This document shows positions 32,657 through 45,072 of a stretch of DNA of 64,000 nucleotides, piece after piece; the stretch's first letter is position 1; each line of letters starts with the position of its first letter. The DNA is taken from the NCBI GenBank assembly GCA_964036665.1, contig OZ038533.1:6222413-6286412 (forward strand). The letters are read 5' to 3'. The translations under genes and the position numbers were made by a program. The DNA comes from Gordius sp. MW1. Taxonomy: Eukaryota; Nematomorpha; Gordioida; Gordea; Gordiidae. A model generated the notes under the pieces. It ran no database searches and had not been told where the DNA came from. It saw nothing but the letters and a program-made list of their open reading frames with translations.

Positions 32657-35600
32657 CTACAAGTCCTTTCGGTTTTTATAGTACTTTTGTTTCCAGATCG
32701 ATTCTTCAACCTTGTCGCGAGTCGTTCTTCTGAGCTGGTCTAGCGTCGTACGAATCCTGCGATTGAACATCGCCTCCGCCGGGCTAATACCTGTAGTCAC
32801 GTTTTGACTACTACGCATGCTCATTAATACTTGTAGTAAGTTTAACGAGTCATTAACCCCCGACTTTTGATTCGCATAGAACTTACTTTTAATAGTTCTA
32901 ATATATCTCTCGGCTAAACCATTAGTTTTAGGGTGGTAGGGCGGTCCCGTAAATTGAATTATGCCATTGTTTTTACAAAAAAACTTAAATTCCGTAGATT
33001 TAAATTGCGGGCCATTGTCACTGACAATATATCTAGGTAACCCAAAACGCGCAAAAATTGTCCTTATATTTTGAATAATTTTTGTTGAGTTTATCTCGCC
33101 CAGCACCATTACTTCGGGCCATTTGGTAAAAGCATCAATGCAAACTAACCAATACTTCTTATTGATGGGTCCCGCTAAGTCTATGTGAACCCGTTCCCAA
33201 GGCTTGTTAGGAACGTTCCAAGCGTATAGGGGTACCTCTTTAATGTTTGGTCGTTCTTCTTGACAATATATACATGTATTTACGTATTTTTCTATGTCTA
33301 AGTCAATATTATTCCAGTACACATAATATCTCCCTAATGACTTCATAGCCACGATTCCCGGATGACCATCATGTAAAATTTTAAGAATATCTGGCCTTAA
33401 TTTTTCCGAAATTATAAGTCGATCTTTATAAAATAAAAGATTATTTTCGAAAGAAATGTAATTTCTTAATTGCAGGTATTTTCGTACGTTATCGTTATTT
33501 GAAGAGCCTTGCCATCTATTTTTAAATTGCTCTATAACTTCTTTAAGTACATTATCTTTTATTGTTTCCTCTATAATATTTTTTGTATTCAAAGTCAAAT
33601 CATCGATTAGTTGTAATTTAATTCTTCGTATATCATTATCTATGTTTAAATTATGAGGTGAATCCTTTAGGCATAAACGTGAAAGTGCGTCAGCACACTG
33701 ATTAGATTTCCCAGGAATGTATTTTATATCATAATTATATTGAAGTAATTTAATTGCCCATCTTAGTAACCTATTATTCGTTATTTTACTAAGATCCCGG
33801 GTTGTCCCAAAAATATTTATAAGAGGGTGGTGGTCTGTCTGAATTGTAAATTTACGACCATAAATATACTGATGGAATTTGTTTATCGCATAAATTACTG
33901 CCGATGCCTCTCTGTCGATGACAGAGTAATTTTTCTCAGCGGGATTTAGGGAACAAGAGGCGTAGGCAATAGGTTTTTCTTGGCCTGAGGAAAACTTATG
34001 CGCTATAACTGCTCCTAGACCTAAATCTGACGCGTCGATTGAAATTATGATAAGCAATTCTTTTTGATATGGCACTATAGTTTTTCTGTTAAAAATTATA
34101 GTTTTAACTTTTTCAAAAGTTAATTTTTCTAAGTCGCCCCATACCCATATTGTATTTATGGAAGTTAATTTGTATAAAGGAGCGCAATTTATCTGAAGTT
34201 TGGGGATAAAAGTTTCTAAATAGTTTACCAAACCAAGGAAAGAACGAAGTTCCTTTTTGTTTTCTGGTGTTTTAAAACTTTTAATCTTTAGAACCTTATC
34301 CTCACTCGCTGTTATACCTTCACTATTAATAATATGTCCTAAGTATTTGACAGACTTTTTAAATAGTTGCATTTTTGTTTGAGATGTTGTTAAACCAACA
34401 GTTTGAAAGAGATTTAACACTGTTACTAATTTGTTTAAGTGATCCTTTTCGTTTTTACCGCTAATTATAACATCGTCCATAAAGACGCTCACCCCGGGTA
34501 TGTTATTAACCAATTGTCTCATAAACCTATGAAAGATAATCGGCGCTGTTGTGAGCCCAAACGGTAATCTCTTATAACGAAAATATCCTACATGCGTTGA
34601 TATGTTTAAATATTTCCTTGATTTCTCATCAAGTTCAAGCTGTAAAAAGGCATCCCTGAGATCAATGATAGAAAAAATTTTACCTCCGGCTATTCTTTCG
34701 GCCACGTCACTGAAAGTCGGTAAAATATCCTGATCTTTAGCCAAGTGTTAATTTATGGTTAAACGAAAATCACCACATATACGCACCTGCCTGTTTTCTT
34801 CTTAACATTTACCGTTGGCGTAGCCCATTTAATCGGCGTTAAAGTAGGATTAACTTTTTCAATGACGTCTTCGTTAAGTAGCCGTTGTAGTTCATCTTCT
34901 ACAGCTTGTCGTAGTGGAAACGGTACTCTTCTTGCTGCAAACATTTTTGGCATCGCATCATCATTGATTTCCAGTGTCACTTTGAAGTCTTTTACTTTTC
35001 CTAATTTATCGGAAAAGACATGGGGAAATTGTTTAAGAATTGCATGTACATTTGAAGGTATTTCAATAATAGAATTTAGGCAAACCAGCTTTGGTAAAGT
35101 TAAGTTAAATTTAGAGATAAAAGGCATACCAAATATTGCTGAACCTTTACCTTGGATGACATAAATATCTAAGTACTTTGTCACACCACCAACGTCCACC
35201 TTCACTTTGGTTTTACCGAGTGTTGAAATAGCCGTTCTACCATAGCCGTATATCTTCGGAGCTTGGTAATGTTTAGGCTTGCCGATTCGAGACCACGTTA
35301 TTTCATCAATGACGCTACATGCAGCACCCGTATCGAAGATCATTTCATAGGGTATATCGTTAATTCGTACGTTAATGTGAGCTTTGGTGTGTCGATCGAA
35401 GTCATGGTTGATGGCTGATAACGTATTCATCACCATTCTACAATTTTTAGCTATATGGCCTGGTTTCCCACAACGATAACATTTAGGGGGTGGCTTTTTC
35501 CTAAAGGTGCTAAATTTAGGAAAATGTACATCTCTATTGTTGAAGTTATTAAACGACTGCTTAACCTTGTTTACTTCAACAGCCCTCGATGTTTCGTGTT

Positions 35601-36136
35601 CTACCGAATCTAACGCCAATGCTAGATTAACTGTTTCTTCGAAACTTATGTTATCACTCGGATACTTAGCTCTTAACTCAATGTTAAGCCTTGGTAAGTT
35701 ACATCCTAGGACAAATATCCTTTAATACCTCGTCTAGATTATTTTCAAATTTACAGTTTTTCAAAAGAAATTTCAAACGAATACTAAATTCAATAATACT
35801 TTCGTTATTTCTAATTGCCTTATAAAATTGTTCTCTATGATGATAAATGGAAAACTTATTGGCGAATATACTCCTAAGGGCATTAATTATCTCATCGTAA
35901 TTAGTCTTGTCTACTAATTTTGGATATAAAAAGTCGCTTAATTTTGTTAAAGTGTTAAGGCCTACATAAGTGAGTAACAATGTTTTTCGCCTTTCTCCCG
36001 TGATGTCTCTCAACTTGAATAAGAGCTCGATATTAAATAAATAGTCATCAATAGAATTACTTGGATCATACAGAATTGAATCCTTCAATTCCTTTGAGTA
36101 ATCGCAAGAAAAATTCGTCTCCGGTTTGATGGCCAT
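32657..36136 (-). pseudogene. element B copy 2 gag-pro-pol, broken at other sites
   Basis: Same domain order as copy 1: gag from 36136 (MAIKPETNF), a zinc knuckle and DTG protease in the 286-aa ORF 34759-35619, and pol in the 695-aa ORF 32657-34744. Its own lesions are a two-base loss near 35715 in gag, a one-base loss near 34790, and a nonsense change near 34749 at the start of reverse transcriptase. Positions broken in copy 1 are intact here and vice versa. The copies are nearly identical elsewhere. Confidence 0.9.
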
Positions 36137-36241
36137 CTGAAATTAATATGGATAATAAATTCTTTAAGTTGAGCGAGGTAGGAAGCGTCTTCTAAACGAG
36201 GTTGAGTTTAAGATCCAAGGGTTCTAAGGCCTCGTCGCCAT

Positions 36242-36424
36242 TATAGGATATCCAGTAAGATAAACACTTTATTGGATAAGACAAAAAGTAACTGTTGGTA
36301 ATTACAATAACACGTTTAAATAGACATTCAATTTAAGAACAATAAACAATCAATTAACATTGTATTGCAATTCAAACGCTCAAGGTCATTGCCAATTAGG
36401 TAGATAGTATTTGCATACATTACA
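36242..36424 (-). repeat. element B LTR 3 (5' LTR of copy B2)
   Basis: Near-identical to LTR 1 and LTR 2, and followed on the minus strand by the same TGGCGACGAGGCC word (about 36228-36240). Its outer boundary joins element A integrase sequence at 36425. Confidence 0.9.
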
Positions 36425-37348
36425 CCGTTGATAGAGTGTCAACCCAGCCATAGACCGTGCGTTCAAGTACATATCGCTATCATAGGTCCTCTCAAGGGTA
36501 AGTCATACCTGGTGTTGGTGGACATTAGCTCAAAATGGGTAGAGGTGTTTAAATTAAAAGACACCACAGCGACCACCATTTTAAAAAAACTTGCCGAAAC
36601 GTTTGCTAGATTTGGAAATCCACCATGGTTAATATCAGATAACGGCCCGCAATTCAAAGGGCAGGAGTTACAGAATTTTTGCAAGATGAGAGGGATTAAT
36701 CAGCGATGGACAGCCCCTTACCATCCTGCGTCTAACGGTCTGGCAGAAAGGTATGTACGATTAATTAAAGAAGCCATTATTAGAAACGAGTCGGAAGTAG
36801 GGCTAAGTAGATTTTTGGAAAACTACCGATTTACAAAACACCCCACAACTAATAAAAGCCCAGCAGAGGTGATGCTAAAAAGGCGTATGCGAACAGAATG
36901 GGAGGTATTGAGGGAAACCGTACCACAACAATGGTTAGAGACCGGGAACCCACGGATGTTCAAAGTAGGAGACTTGGTATAGGTACGCATGTTTTTGGGA
37001 CCAAGCAAATGGGTAGAAACGATAAAAGCCAAGCACGGTAGTCGTTCCTACGATGTATGGGCACAGGGAAGAAAGCACCACCGACACGTGGATCAAGTAA
37101 GGAAACGGAAAATCCTGGATTGGACCACACTGGGACAAGAGAACGGGTGGCATCAAAGGATATCATCAGAAAGGGAAGCGGGAACAAGTGCTTCAAGGGA
37201 ACAAATGCAAAACCGGGGAACAAGTGCTCCAAGGGAACAAATTCAAAACCAGTCAGGAACGCCTATAGAAGAACCTAGATACCCGCAGCGTAGTTGGAAA
37301 CCGCCAGCATTCCTTAAGGATTTTGTCTGTGAAAAGGGGGGGGGGAAC
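36425..37348 (+). pseudogene. element A integrase catalytic core and C-terminus
   Basis: This resumes element A after the inserted B copies. HRPCVQVHIAIIGPLKGKSY corresponds to the start of the core, where the first catalytic aspartate of the usual VHIDxxGP is replaced by alanine. LISDNGPQFKG has the second aspartate and PASNGLAERYVR has the glutamate. A stop follows EVGDLV-like sequence at about 36980, after which VLGPSKWVETIKAKHGSRSY-like sequence continues in another frame (36989-37495). The purine tract is at about 37333-37348. Broken and inactive. Confidence 0.8.
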
Positions 37349-37521
37349 TGTAGAGAGGTAATTGGAGTGCGAAGTGCCTCAGGGGATACGTTATTTACCG
37401 ATGTGTTGTCAATCAAATTACCGTTAATTGGTTGTCGTTTGATATATACGTTTTACTCACTTTCCATTTTTGGATCCCTTCGTAACGTGTATTAAATATA
37501 TTCCCAGTCCTCAACAAATAC

Positions 37522-38152
37522 GATTTTTTTGAAAGGCATATGTAAAAACGATCACCCTATTTTAATTATTTTTATGGATGGAAATCAATATAAAAAGTTA
37601 TATTTAAATACTGCAAATCATAATTCGGCTAAAGAAGGTCATTCAAATAGCTAATTTTATTTGTTGCCAAATTCTTTACAATGGTCACCAAACAACTCGA
37701 ATATAGAATACAAGGCAAATTAATTAAATTCATGATCCTTTTAAATAAATTTGATATTCGCCAAAGCTCATTTTATGTTAGAGGACTATGAAAGTCCTAG
37801 AGTTTGCTAAAGTTTTAGCCCCTAAAAATTTTTTGACCTGAATTTAAAAATTTACTATTGTAGATAGGTAATTTATTCATTTTTGTATGTGTGAAAGCAA
37901 AAATTCTAAGGCATCATCCTTGTAAAAAATAATAAATTTTTTAGAGAATACTTATCGTCTGGGCATTTATATCATTGTTTTAAATGCATAATCGGAATAC
38001 CTAGTAAAACAACCGTTAGAATTATTTAATAAACTTTCATATAATTGGCAGATTAGCAACATTAAGATGTGATAGACCAAGTTAATTTTAACTTTAAGAA
38101 TAAACTTAATTTTGTTAAATGATTTTAAATAAGCAAATGGTAGATTTAGTAA
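37522..38152. other. AT-rich intergenic stretch, nothing recognised
   Basis: It lies between the target duplication of element A and the next hAT-like element; no gene was seen. Confidence 0.35.
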
Positions 38153-38161
38153 GGGAGGACG

Positions 38162-39292
38162 TAGTGATGCGGAAAAACCGAGAAAAATCTCGGTCTCGTC
38201 TCGTCTTGAAAAACCGAGACGAGACGAGACGAGAATTTGAAAAATGGAGTCGAGATCGAGACGAGAATTTTGATGTCGAGACGATACGAGATTTTCTCGG
38301 CGAGATCTCGACTTTTTATTGATCGTAAGATTTTAGTAAATTATTGTGTATTTTAATTTACATTTAAGGTATTAAGTGTAAATCAATATGTATGGAATAT
38401 ATTTTATATTAAAAAAATTCCCAAGTGTAGTAAATGTTATATATTTTGCAAAAAAAATAAAATTTGGCAATCTTTTACCTAAGTATGGTTGATTTTTGTC
38501 ATACATTTAAATACGTACTCTTTAATTTAAAGTTTAAAACCTTATGTTCTTAATTTTATAATAATGCTGCTTTTATTGTTGTTCTACAACGTTTCAATTT
38601 CTGCAACTAGTTATCAATTCTGTAAATAATAATAACATCATTAAATGTCAATCGCATAAACATGCAATAAACACTATGGGCTATAATTGATGATGGTTAT
38701 ATTAATGGACTTAAACATATGCTTTAAATATGTTAAGGTCTACTTTGAATCATTAGCAAAGGTTAATAAAGGGTCTCATTTTGCTCACTTATGCACCTAT
38801 ATCAACTATAAGCGAACTTATAAATTTCGAAGTCCATTTATAGTTGACAGACACAGTGAATTTGATACAAATATTATAATTTGCTAGAACAATAAAATTT
38901 AATCTTTTATATTTCAAATTTATTTATAGTTTTTTTAGTCTGCACTTTTTATAGAAAATGTTATCTTTATGAGTTAATTCATATCTTTATATTGTCAATG
39001 AGATGTCGTGTCCCGCTAAATCTTTAAAAAGTTTGTGTATTAAAGTTTTTCCAAAAATATAAAATTTGCCATTTGGATTTTTGAACACTTATTTATATTT
39101 TTAATAAAATAGAAGAAATTTTTATTCCGTATGTATTTTTTTTTAAAAGTCGAGACGAGACGAGAATTCTCGTCGAGACGAGACGAGACCGAGATTTTTC
39201 TAGACGAGACGAGATCGAGATTTTCCTAATCGCTCCCGAGACGAGACGAGATTTTGTTTTCGAGACCGAGATGAGACGAGATCAAAACACTA
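38162..39292. mobile_element. non-autonomous hAT-like element with GAGACGAGAC subterminal repeats
   Basis: The left end TAGTGATGCGGAAAAACCGA and right end (read inverted) TAGTGTTTTGATCTCGTCTC are followed by dense CTCGTCTCGT words on both inner sides (about 38175-38310 and 39150-39285). The flanks are GGGAGGAC (38153-38160) and GGGAGGAG (39293-39300), 7 of 8 identical. The ~830-bp middle is AT-rich and has no transposase. Terminal TAGTG, subterminal repeats and 8-bp duplications fit a deleted hAT element. Confidence 0.7.
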
Positions 39293-39300
39293 GGGAGGAG

Positions 39301-40690
39301 GACGAAAATGTAAAATGTTCTAGAATTTAGATGTTTGGAATTCGCTGATTTTGCTACATTTTTTATTGCTTTATCGTGAATAATGGGTTTAATAAAATAA
39401 AAGATAAGGAATATATGTTTAGTTGCGTTGAAATCTTAACCTAAATTTTATAATTAGGACAAACAAGCATACACCTTGTTATTTAAGTAAAAAAAAGTCT
39501 TTTTGGCTTTTGAATTTAAAATAACTGAATCAAGAATTATTTAAAGAGGTTTATTGAATTGATTTTAAAAGCTATTTCTTCCTTATATCATGTTTTTGAT
39601 TCAATCAAACCTCTTTTGGTGGTGTTTCTTTATTCATAACTCGCTAAAAGGGCTAAAAACGGTTGGAAAATAATAAAAGAAATTGTATAAGCTATTGCGC
39701 TCGGAGTGATTTTAGGATAAAGCTTAAAATGTTTAAACTGGCAGCAAAATATTTGCCTCTATTCACCAGGCTCACTCTAAGTATTTTTCCTTATTTTTGT
39801 GGCAATTTTATTATCTGATACTTTCCTAATTTGTACAATATCATATGAATATTTAATGACTTGAAAATCTCACTATTATAATATTTGGGAAGGGTGCATT
39901 AGGATGTTTCGTTATTGCTAGAGGGTCCGATGGCCAAAAATGTTTGAGAGTCTTTGACCTAGATTATTGACCAAGTGTACACCATATTGTGGACTCATTC
40001 ATAAACTTTTTATAAATTATATGTCGCAGCCATTTAAAAAACATCTTAAAATGTGTCAAACTCTTGTGGCCTATATACAACAATTTTGAGAGTCAATCTT
40101 ATCTATGTAATATAATTTTTCTACGAATGCACCTTTTACCCGTAAAACTTATTTCTTACTAATTAAAATAACTCGAAAATTTTTAATTGAGCCAAATATA
40201 ACAGGGTGCTGTTAGATCTCGTGTACCCCCCGTTATGTCAAAACCTAGGTTGTTTGACAAAAAATCTAATTAGAAACAATTTTATTTTGGTATTTAAAGT
40301 TGTGGGGTTACCCATGTGTGGTACTTAATAGAGGGTCAAACTTGGACTTTTAGCGGGGAGTGTCAATGATCTTGAATACGACTCTAACTAGACATTTTAA
40401 ATTTTAAAAATTAACAGTAATAGATTAGGTTGTGTTTAAAAGTCTCACGAATAATAATAAAAACAATACGCTTAGCATTTACATAGTTAAACTTGTTAGA
40501 GAAATTATTAATCTAGCCATAATTTTTATTTTTAGTAATTAGTTATTAATTAAATTGTTGTTAAATTCTAAACTCAAAAGATAATTATTCAATACTTGAT
40601 TAAGTATTACTGCTTGATTAAACCTTCATAGTAACTTTACATAAAATGCTGAATTTTTTGTAATACCCTACTAAAATGATGCTGCTAAAA
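39301..40690. other. intergenic stretch, nothing recognised
   Basis: No gene was recognised. A TTTATT at 40691-40696 (AATAAA on the minus strand) may be the polyadenylation signal of the collagen gene upstream on that strand. Confidence 0.35.
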
Positions 40691-40817
40691 TTTATTTGAG
40701 ATTAAATTAAAATAATTAAACAATTCAATGCAATAAGGTCTCGATAAATTAGTTTTAATAATAAACGAAATATAAGCTTGAAGAATTGAACAATAATGTT
40801 TGGGGAAAGGGAAGCGC

Positions 40818-43800
40818 TTAAGCAGAACATTGAACGCATGGAATTTCGTGTCCACTTGGGTATTTGTCACAAGGCAAAATACCGCAATCAGCTTCTACGA
40901 CGCTAAGAACAGAGAGATCTTTGTCGTAGTTAGATCCTCCAGATTGTGGTTCTTCGTCGACACAGATATAACTAGTTCTCGTCTTCTTTGTGTGAGCAGA
41001 CATAAGGTATCCTTTGTATTCCAAAGTAAATGGTTTCGGGCAGCTCGTAAAACCTGGAATCATCAAAGAGGCACCTCTCAGCACGTGACACACGGCGCAA
41101 GTAGCTATGTGACTATCCAAGTTAGCTACTCTCAATGGAGTATGGCTTGTTTTGTACACGGTACCAAAGAGTTTAGATTTGGAATCAAATTTGTCGGTGT
41201 ATTGCAAGAATTCGGGGCTCGTAGGTAAGCAGATATAACCACCACCGCTACCGGTATAAAAGTAATGACCACTGGCGATAGTACCTAAAAATATATTCAA
41301 GTGTTATAACAGTATCTAATAATTGGAAAGTTATATTAATTAACGATAGATTACTAAAACGCTGTAAATATATCCACCTTCATAGAGAAGTGAAGTTCCA
41401 TGATTTGAGGGACAATCAGATCTACCGTATCTAACGTAAGTTGAGGCTCCTTCACCTTTTCCAAGCTGTGTACTTTTGCAGTCGCACCTATCATTTCGGC
41501 CTGGATTCCCATCTTTACCCTTCTTACCATGTCTTCCTGATTTTCCGGGGCTCCCTCTTCTTCCGGGGTTTCCTGGACGGCCTGGCTGTCCTTTTGATCC
41601 TGGTCTTCCATTAGATCCCGGTCTCCCGTCATCTCCCTAAATAATTTGGCTAAATCTTATTTCCTCAACTAAAACTTTTCCTTTAAAATCATCGATTTTA
41701 AAATTTTATATGCCAACACTAATGGGCAGTCGTTTAAATGGTAATAGCCTCAAAATTGCTGTTTTTTAATTTTTACTTACAGCAGCCCCATGGGCTCCCC
41801 TTGGTCCATCTCTACCAGGATTTCCGCTTCTTCCGGGTTTTCCATCAACTCCCGCAGGACCCTCAGCCCCACGATCTCCAGCAGCTCCTCGAGCACCTGC
41901 GTAACCATTTCGGCCTGGTGAACCTAATTTTCCGGGTGACCCTTTAGCTCCAGCTGGTCCCTATAGCGAAAATAAGTCAGTCAACAACATGTATTTAGAA
42001 ACGCAAATTGTAACTTTTTTGTTTTCATATGTAATTCATGTCGAATGATTTTAGTTAAATAATTCAACCCTATTAATAAATATGTAAAAAATTATTTACT
42101 TGTTCCCCATTACTTCCCGCGGCACCATCTTTACCGGGAACACCGTCATTTCCATTTGAACCGCGGTTACCGGGTGTACCATCCTGACCAGCTCTACCGT
42201 CATTTCCTGCTTTGCCAGGAATACCACTAGGTCCCGGACTTTTGCCTGGAATTCCAGGATTTCCAGGGCTACCATCTGATCCGGGAGTTCCATCTTGCCC
42301 ATTTTTTCCATCTTTTCCAGACAAACCATCCAAACCAGCAGGTCCCGAAGGTCCTGGCCCACCATATGATCCATCTAATCCGTCTTTCCCTGGAATACCA
42401 TCGGCTCCCCTTTGTCCTGGAGAGCCTGCACTCCCTGGTGAGCCATCAGCTCCCGCCTTTCCTGGAGCCCCGTTAGCGCCCTGATATATGATATTCAAAA
42501 AAAATAAATGACTCATAGGTGTAATATTGTGCTGTCATATTGTGCTGTAAATGTGAGCACAGATGTTGTTTTTAATAAGTGGCAGTGTCAATTTCAATAT
42601 AAAGGCCGTATTTTGGAAATGTTAAGTACACAAGCACCAGCCTGCTTTAAAAAAATGTGGCAGTACAAAGAAGCAAATGAAAATTAGTCTTTTATCGCAT
42701 AATACTTTATAATTATAGAAGCTTTGTATAACGCTTTAAACTATTTACCGTGGCTTAAGAATTAGTAATTTATATGGAGCGAATTTATCTAGAAACGAGC
42801 GCCATAATACAATCCTTTAAATGTTCTTGGAAAAAAGATTCTTATGGCTAGACACTCTATTATGCTGATAATTAAGGTAAAGTTAAAGATTTACAGCGCC
42901 TCCATCTTGTCCAGCCAATCCGTCGTTTCCTGGAGAGCCATCTTTGCCAGGGACACCGTCACTTCCGGCGTTTCCAGAGCTACCGGGGGTACCATCAGCT
43001 CCATTGTTGCCTCTACGCCCCTAAGTAAACATTTGTAAGAGTTTAAATTTATTTGCAGTCTTGAAAAATCAATTACAAATTTAATCAACTTTAGCAAATA
43101 ACACTAACTTTGGGCCCAGACTTTCCTGGAATACCATCTTTTCCAGCTGCTCCAGATATGCCATCTGCTCCGTTTTTGCCTGGAACTCCAGGGTGTCCAT
43201 CAGCTCCTTTCTTACCAGCAGTGCCTGCAGGTCCCTATAGAAAGTTATAATCATCATACATTTAATTAAATATGTGTCGTGTGATAAAAAAAATTGAACG
43301 GTAAATGGGAAAAATTTAAAGATTGGTCTTATAAAAACCTGTTGACCAGCAGCTCCAGGACTTCCTGGTTTGCCATCGTTTCCTCTTGCTCCTGGTTTTC
43401 CATCATAACCCCTTTTACCAGGTGTTCCAGCAGATCCTTGTTGTCCGGGAGTTCCCGCGGGTCCCTAATCAAAAATTATTAAGTCATGCACAACCCACGA
43501 TATAATTTAACATTTATTACGATTTTTTATAGCCAAAAGATATCAGTAAGTAAATAAACCTTAGTAAATTTGAAGCCTAAAACATTATACAATATGAGAT
43601 TTTAATTGACTTTTATTATTAAGTATAAATTAGTCTTTAAAGCCCGTCTTAATATACGATTCTACTTCAAAACGCCATGTTTTTGTTTGTCTAAATATGC
43701 TATATACATGTCGTGCATATGAATATGCATTAATAAGCGTAATTAAAGAATAAATATTTGTTCTATGAGCAAAAACACAAAAACAGAACTAAAATGACGT

Positions 43801-45072
43801 GACGCTCGTATTAAGATTGCAAGTATATTGAACATGCATTCGCTTTTTTAATCCTAGATTCAAAATCGCGTATTAAGACGCACCCTTAGTTGTCTTCTTA
43901 ATTTATAAATGATAAAACATAGACTGCATAGAAAATTATAAGACATACGGGTCCATTGACGCTGGCCCCTGGTGCGCCATCTTTGCCCGGTCTCCCATCA
44001 TTGCCTTTACGTCCGGCAGGTCCAGCCTTGCCATCACGACCGGGGTGCCCGTCTTTTCCAGGTTGACCACCAGGACCCTTAACATTGATAACATTTAAAA
44101 TGGTCACCTTGTGTCGCAAGAACTTTTACATAAAATATAGAGTGAATGGGGGAAGCGGAAGTTGGGTTATTTCGACACGAAAGCAAACATTTTGGTTTTT
44201 TTATATTTTTGAGATTTAGGAATAACATAAAGACCACTGCTAATAATATCTTTAACAACAATGTCAAAAAAATAAAATTGAAAAAAATTCAACTGCCTTA
44301 GAATACAATCGGAAAGGGAGACAATTGTCCCAGCTCCATTTCTATAAATAAATTGACACTTACGGCGGATCCATCTCTACCGGCTAGCCCAGGATTTCCT
44401 GGATTTCCAGCTCTGCCATCGGATCCCTTATGACCAGGATTTCCCGGGCGACCTGGCTTACCAGGGTGTCCGGCTTTGCCTATACTACCAGGAGGTCCAT
44501 CGGCGCAAGATTTGCAGGCCTCTTCACGTTGGAAAGGCAATTAATACATTGGGCTTCAAATTATAATTACGAACTTACCGACTTTGTGATAAGAGTACGG
44601 GCTGACGGGTCTATCGTATGAACTTCTTCGTTTCCTGGACAAAGTTTCATCAGAAAACTCCATCGTGCTAATCGGTTCCTCAACTTTGTTACCAAGCTCA
44701 TCCTTATAATTATGTTAAAACAATATGTTAAGTTAAGATAAGATTTCTTCGTATGTAGTACACATATTCATATAAATACTAATTATAAAAGTTAGTAATA
44801 AATCAGCAAACGTTTACCTTTAATCCCGTTATTTTCATGTGCAAGAAGTTGATGACTTGTTGTTTTTGAAGCATTTTGTCTTTCAAGGTTTCAACCATTT
44901 CGGTTTGTTCATTCTTTATCTTGTCAAGTTGGTAATAGAAGACGGGAATCATGACACAGCATGCAAGAGCTATGCACAAGAAGGATACGAAGGAGACCAC
45001 CAAAACGCTGAAAAAACCGCTGTTTTGTTTGTCATCCTGGTGCTGACAATAGCTGCCCATAAATTTGCCCAT
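40818..45072 (-). CDS. membrane-anchored collagen with spongin/short-chain-collagen C-terminal domain
   Basis: I assembled eleven GT-AG exons in one frame, 776 aa: 45072-44818, 44702-44579, 44521-44364, 44077-43949, 43464-43339, 43234-43109, 43020-42895, 42480-42100, 41960-41781, 41636-41378, 41284-40818. Layout: a short cytoplasmic tail; a membrane helix at about 19-47; a heptad-like stalk to about 85; a dibasic RKRR furin-type site at 108-111; CKSC; Gly-X-Y from about 135 to 585 with breaks at GASVN and GKSPG; then CDC and a Cys-rich domain 590-776. That domain ([54 protein letters not shown]) matches short-chain sponge collagen C-terminal domains known in several invertebrates. The N-terminal half resembles nematode cuticle collagens. 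Expected role: a trimeric matrix protein shed by proprotein cleavage. Three central exons are exactly 126 bp (14 triplets). ATG 45072 is chosen because it is the first in frame before the membrane helix. Confidence 0.88.

Larger units (their letters stand above)
28330..36424 (-). mobile_element. tandem pair of Gypsy-type element B sharing the middle LTR
   Basis: Three near-identical 183-bp LTRs (28330-28512, 32283-32465, 36242-36424) flank two near-identical internal regions, all on the minus strand, in the order LTR-B1-LTR-B2-LTR. The flanks in element A are TCGTT (28325-28329) and CCGTT (36425-36429), 4 of 5 bases matching, as for a single integration. The arrangement fits unequal recombination or tandem integration after one insertion. 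Each internal region carries gag with a zinc knuckle, protease, reverse transcriptase, RNase H and integrase, but no envelope ORF. Both copies are broken at different places. Confidence 0.9.
25416..37516 (+). mobile_element. Gypsy-type LTR retrotransposon A, interrupted by two copies of element B
   Basis: Two LTRs (25416-25596 and 37349-37516) begin TGTAGAGAGG and end CCTCAACA. They are flanked by a perfect 5-bp duplication AATAC (25411-25415 and 37517-37521). A purine tract (AAAAGGGGGGGGGGAAC) precedes the 3' LTR, and a TGGCGTCGCGAAG primer-binding-like word follows the 5' LTR. The order is gag, protease, reverse transcriptase, RNase H, integrase, as in Gypsy (Metaviridae). The body is split inside integrase at 28329/36425 by element B. 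Removing B would leave about 4 kb. Many frameshifts and stops make it inactive. Confidence 0.9.

Noticed and set aside
42212..42484. Plus-strand ORF with many Gly and Pro residues
   Set aside because: It is the antisense reading of a Gly-X-Y exon; glycine and proline codons are complementary, so the reverse strand also looks collagen-like. The minus-strand exon chain with splice sites is the real gene.
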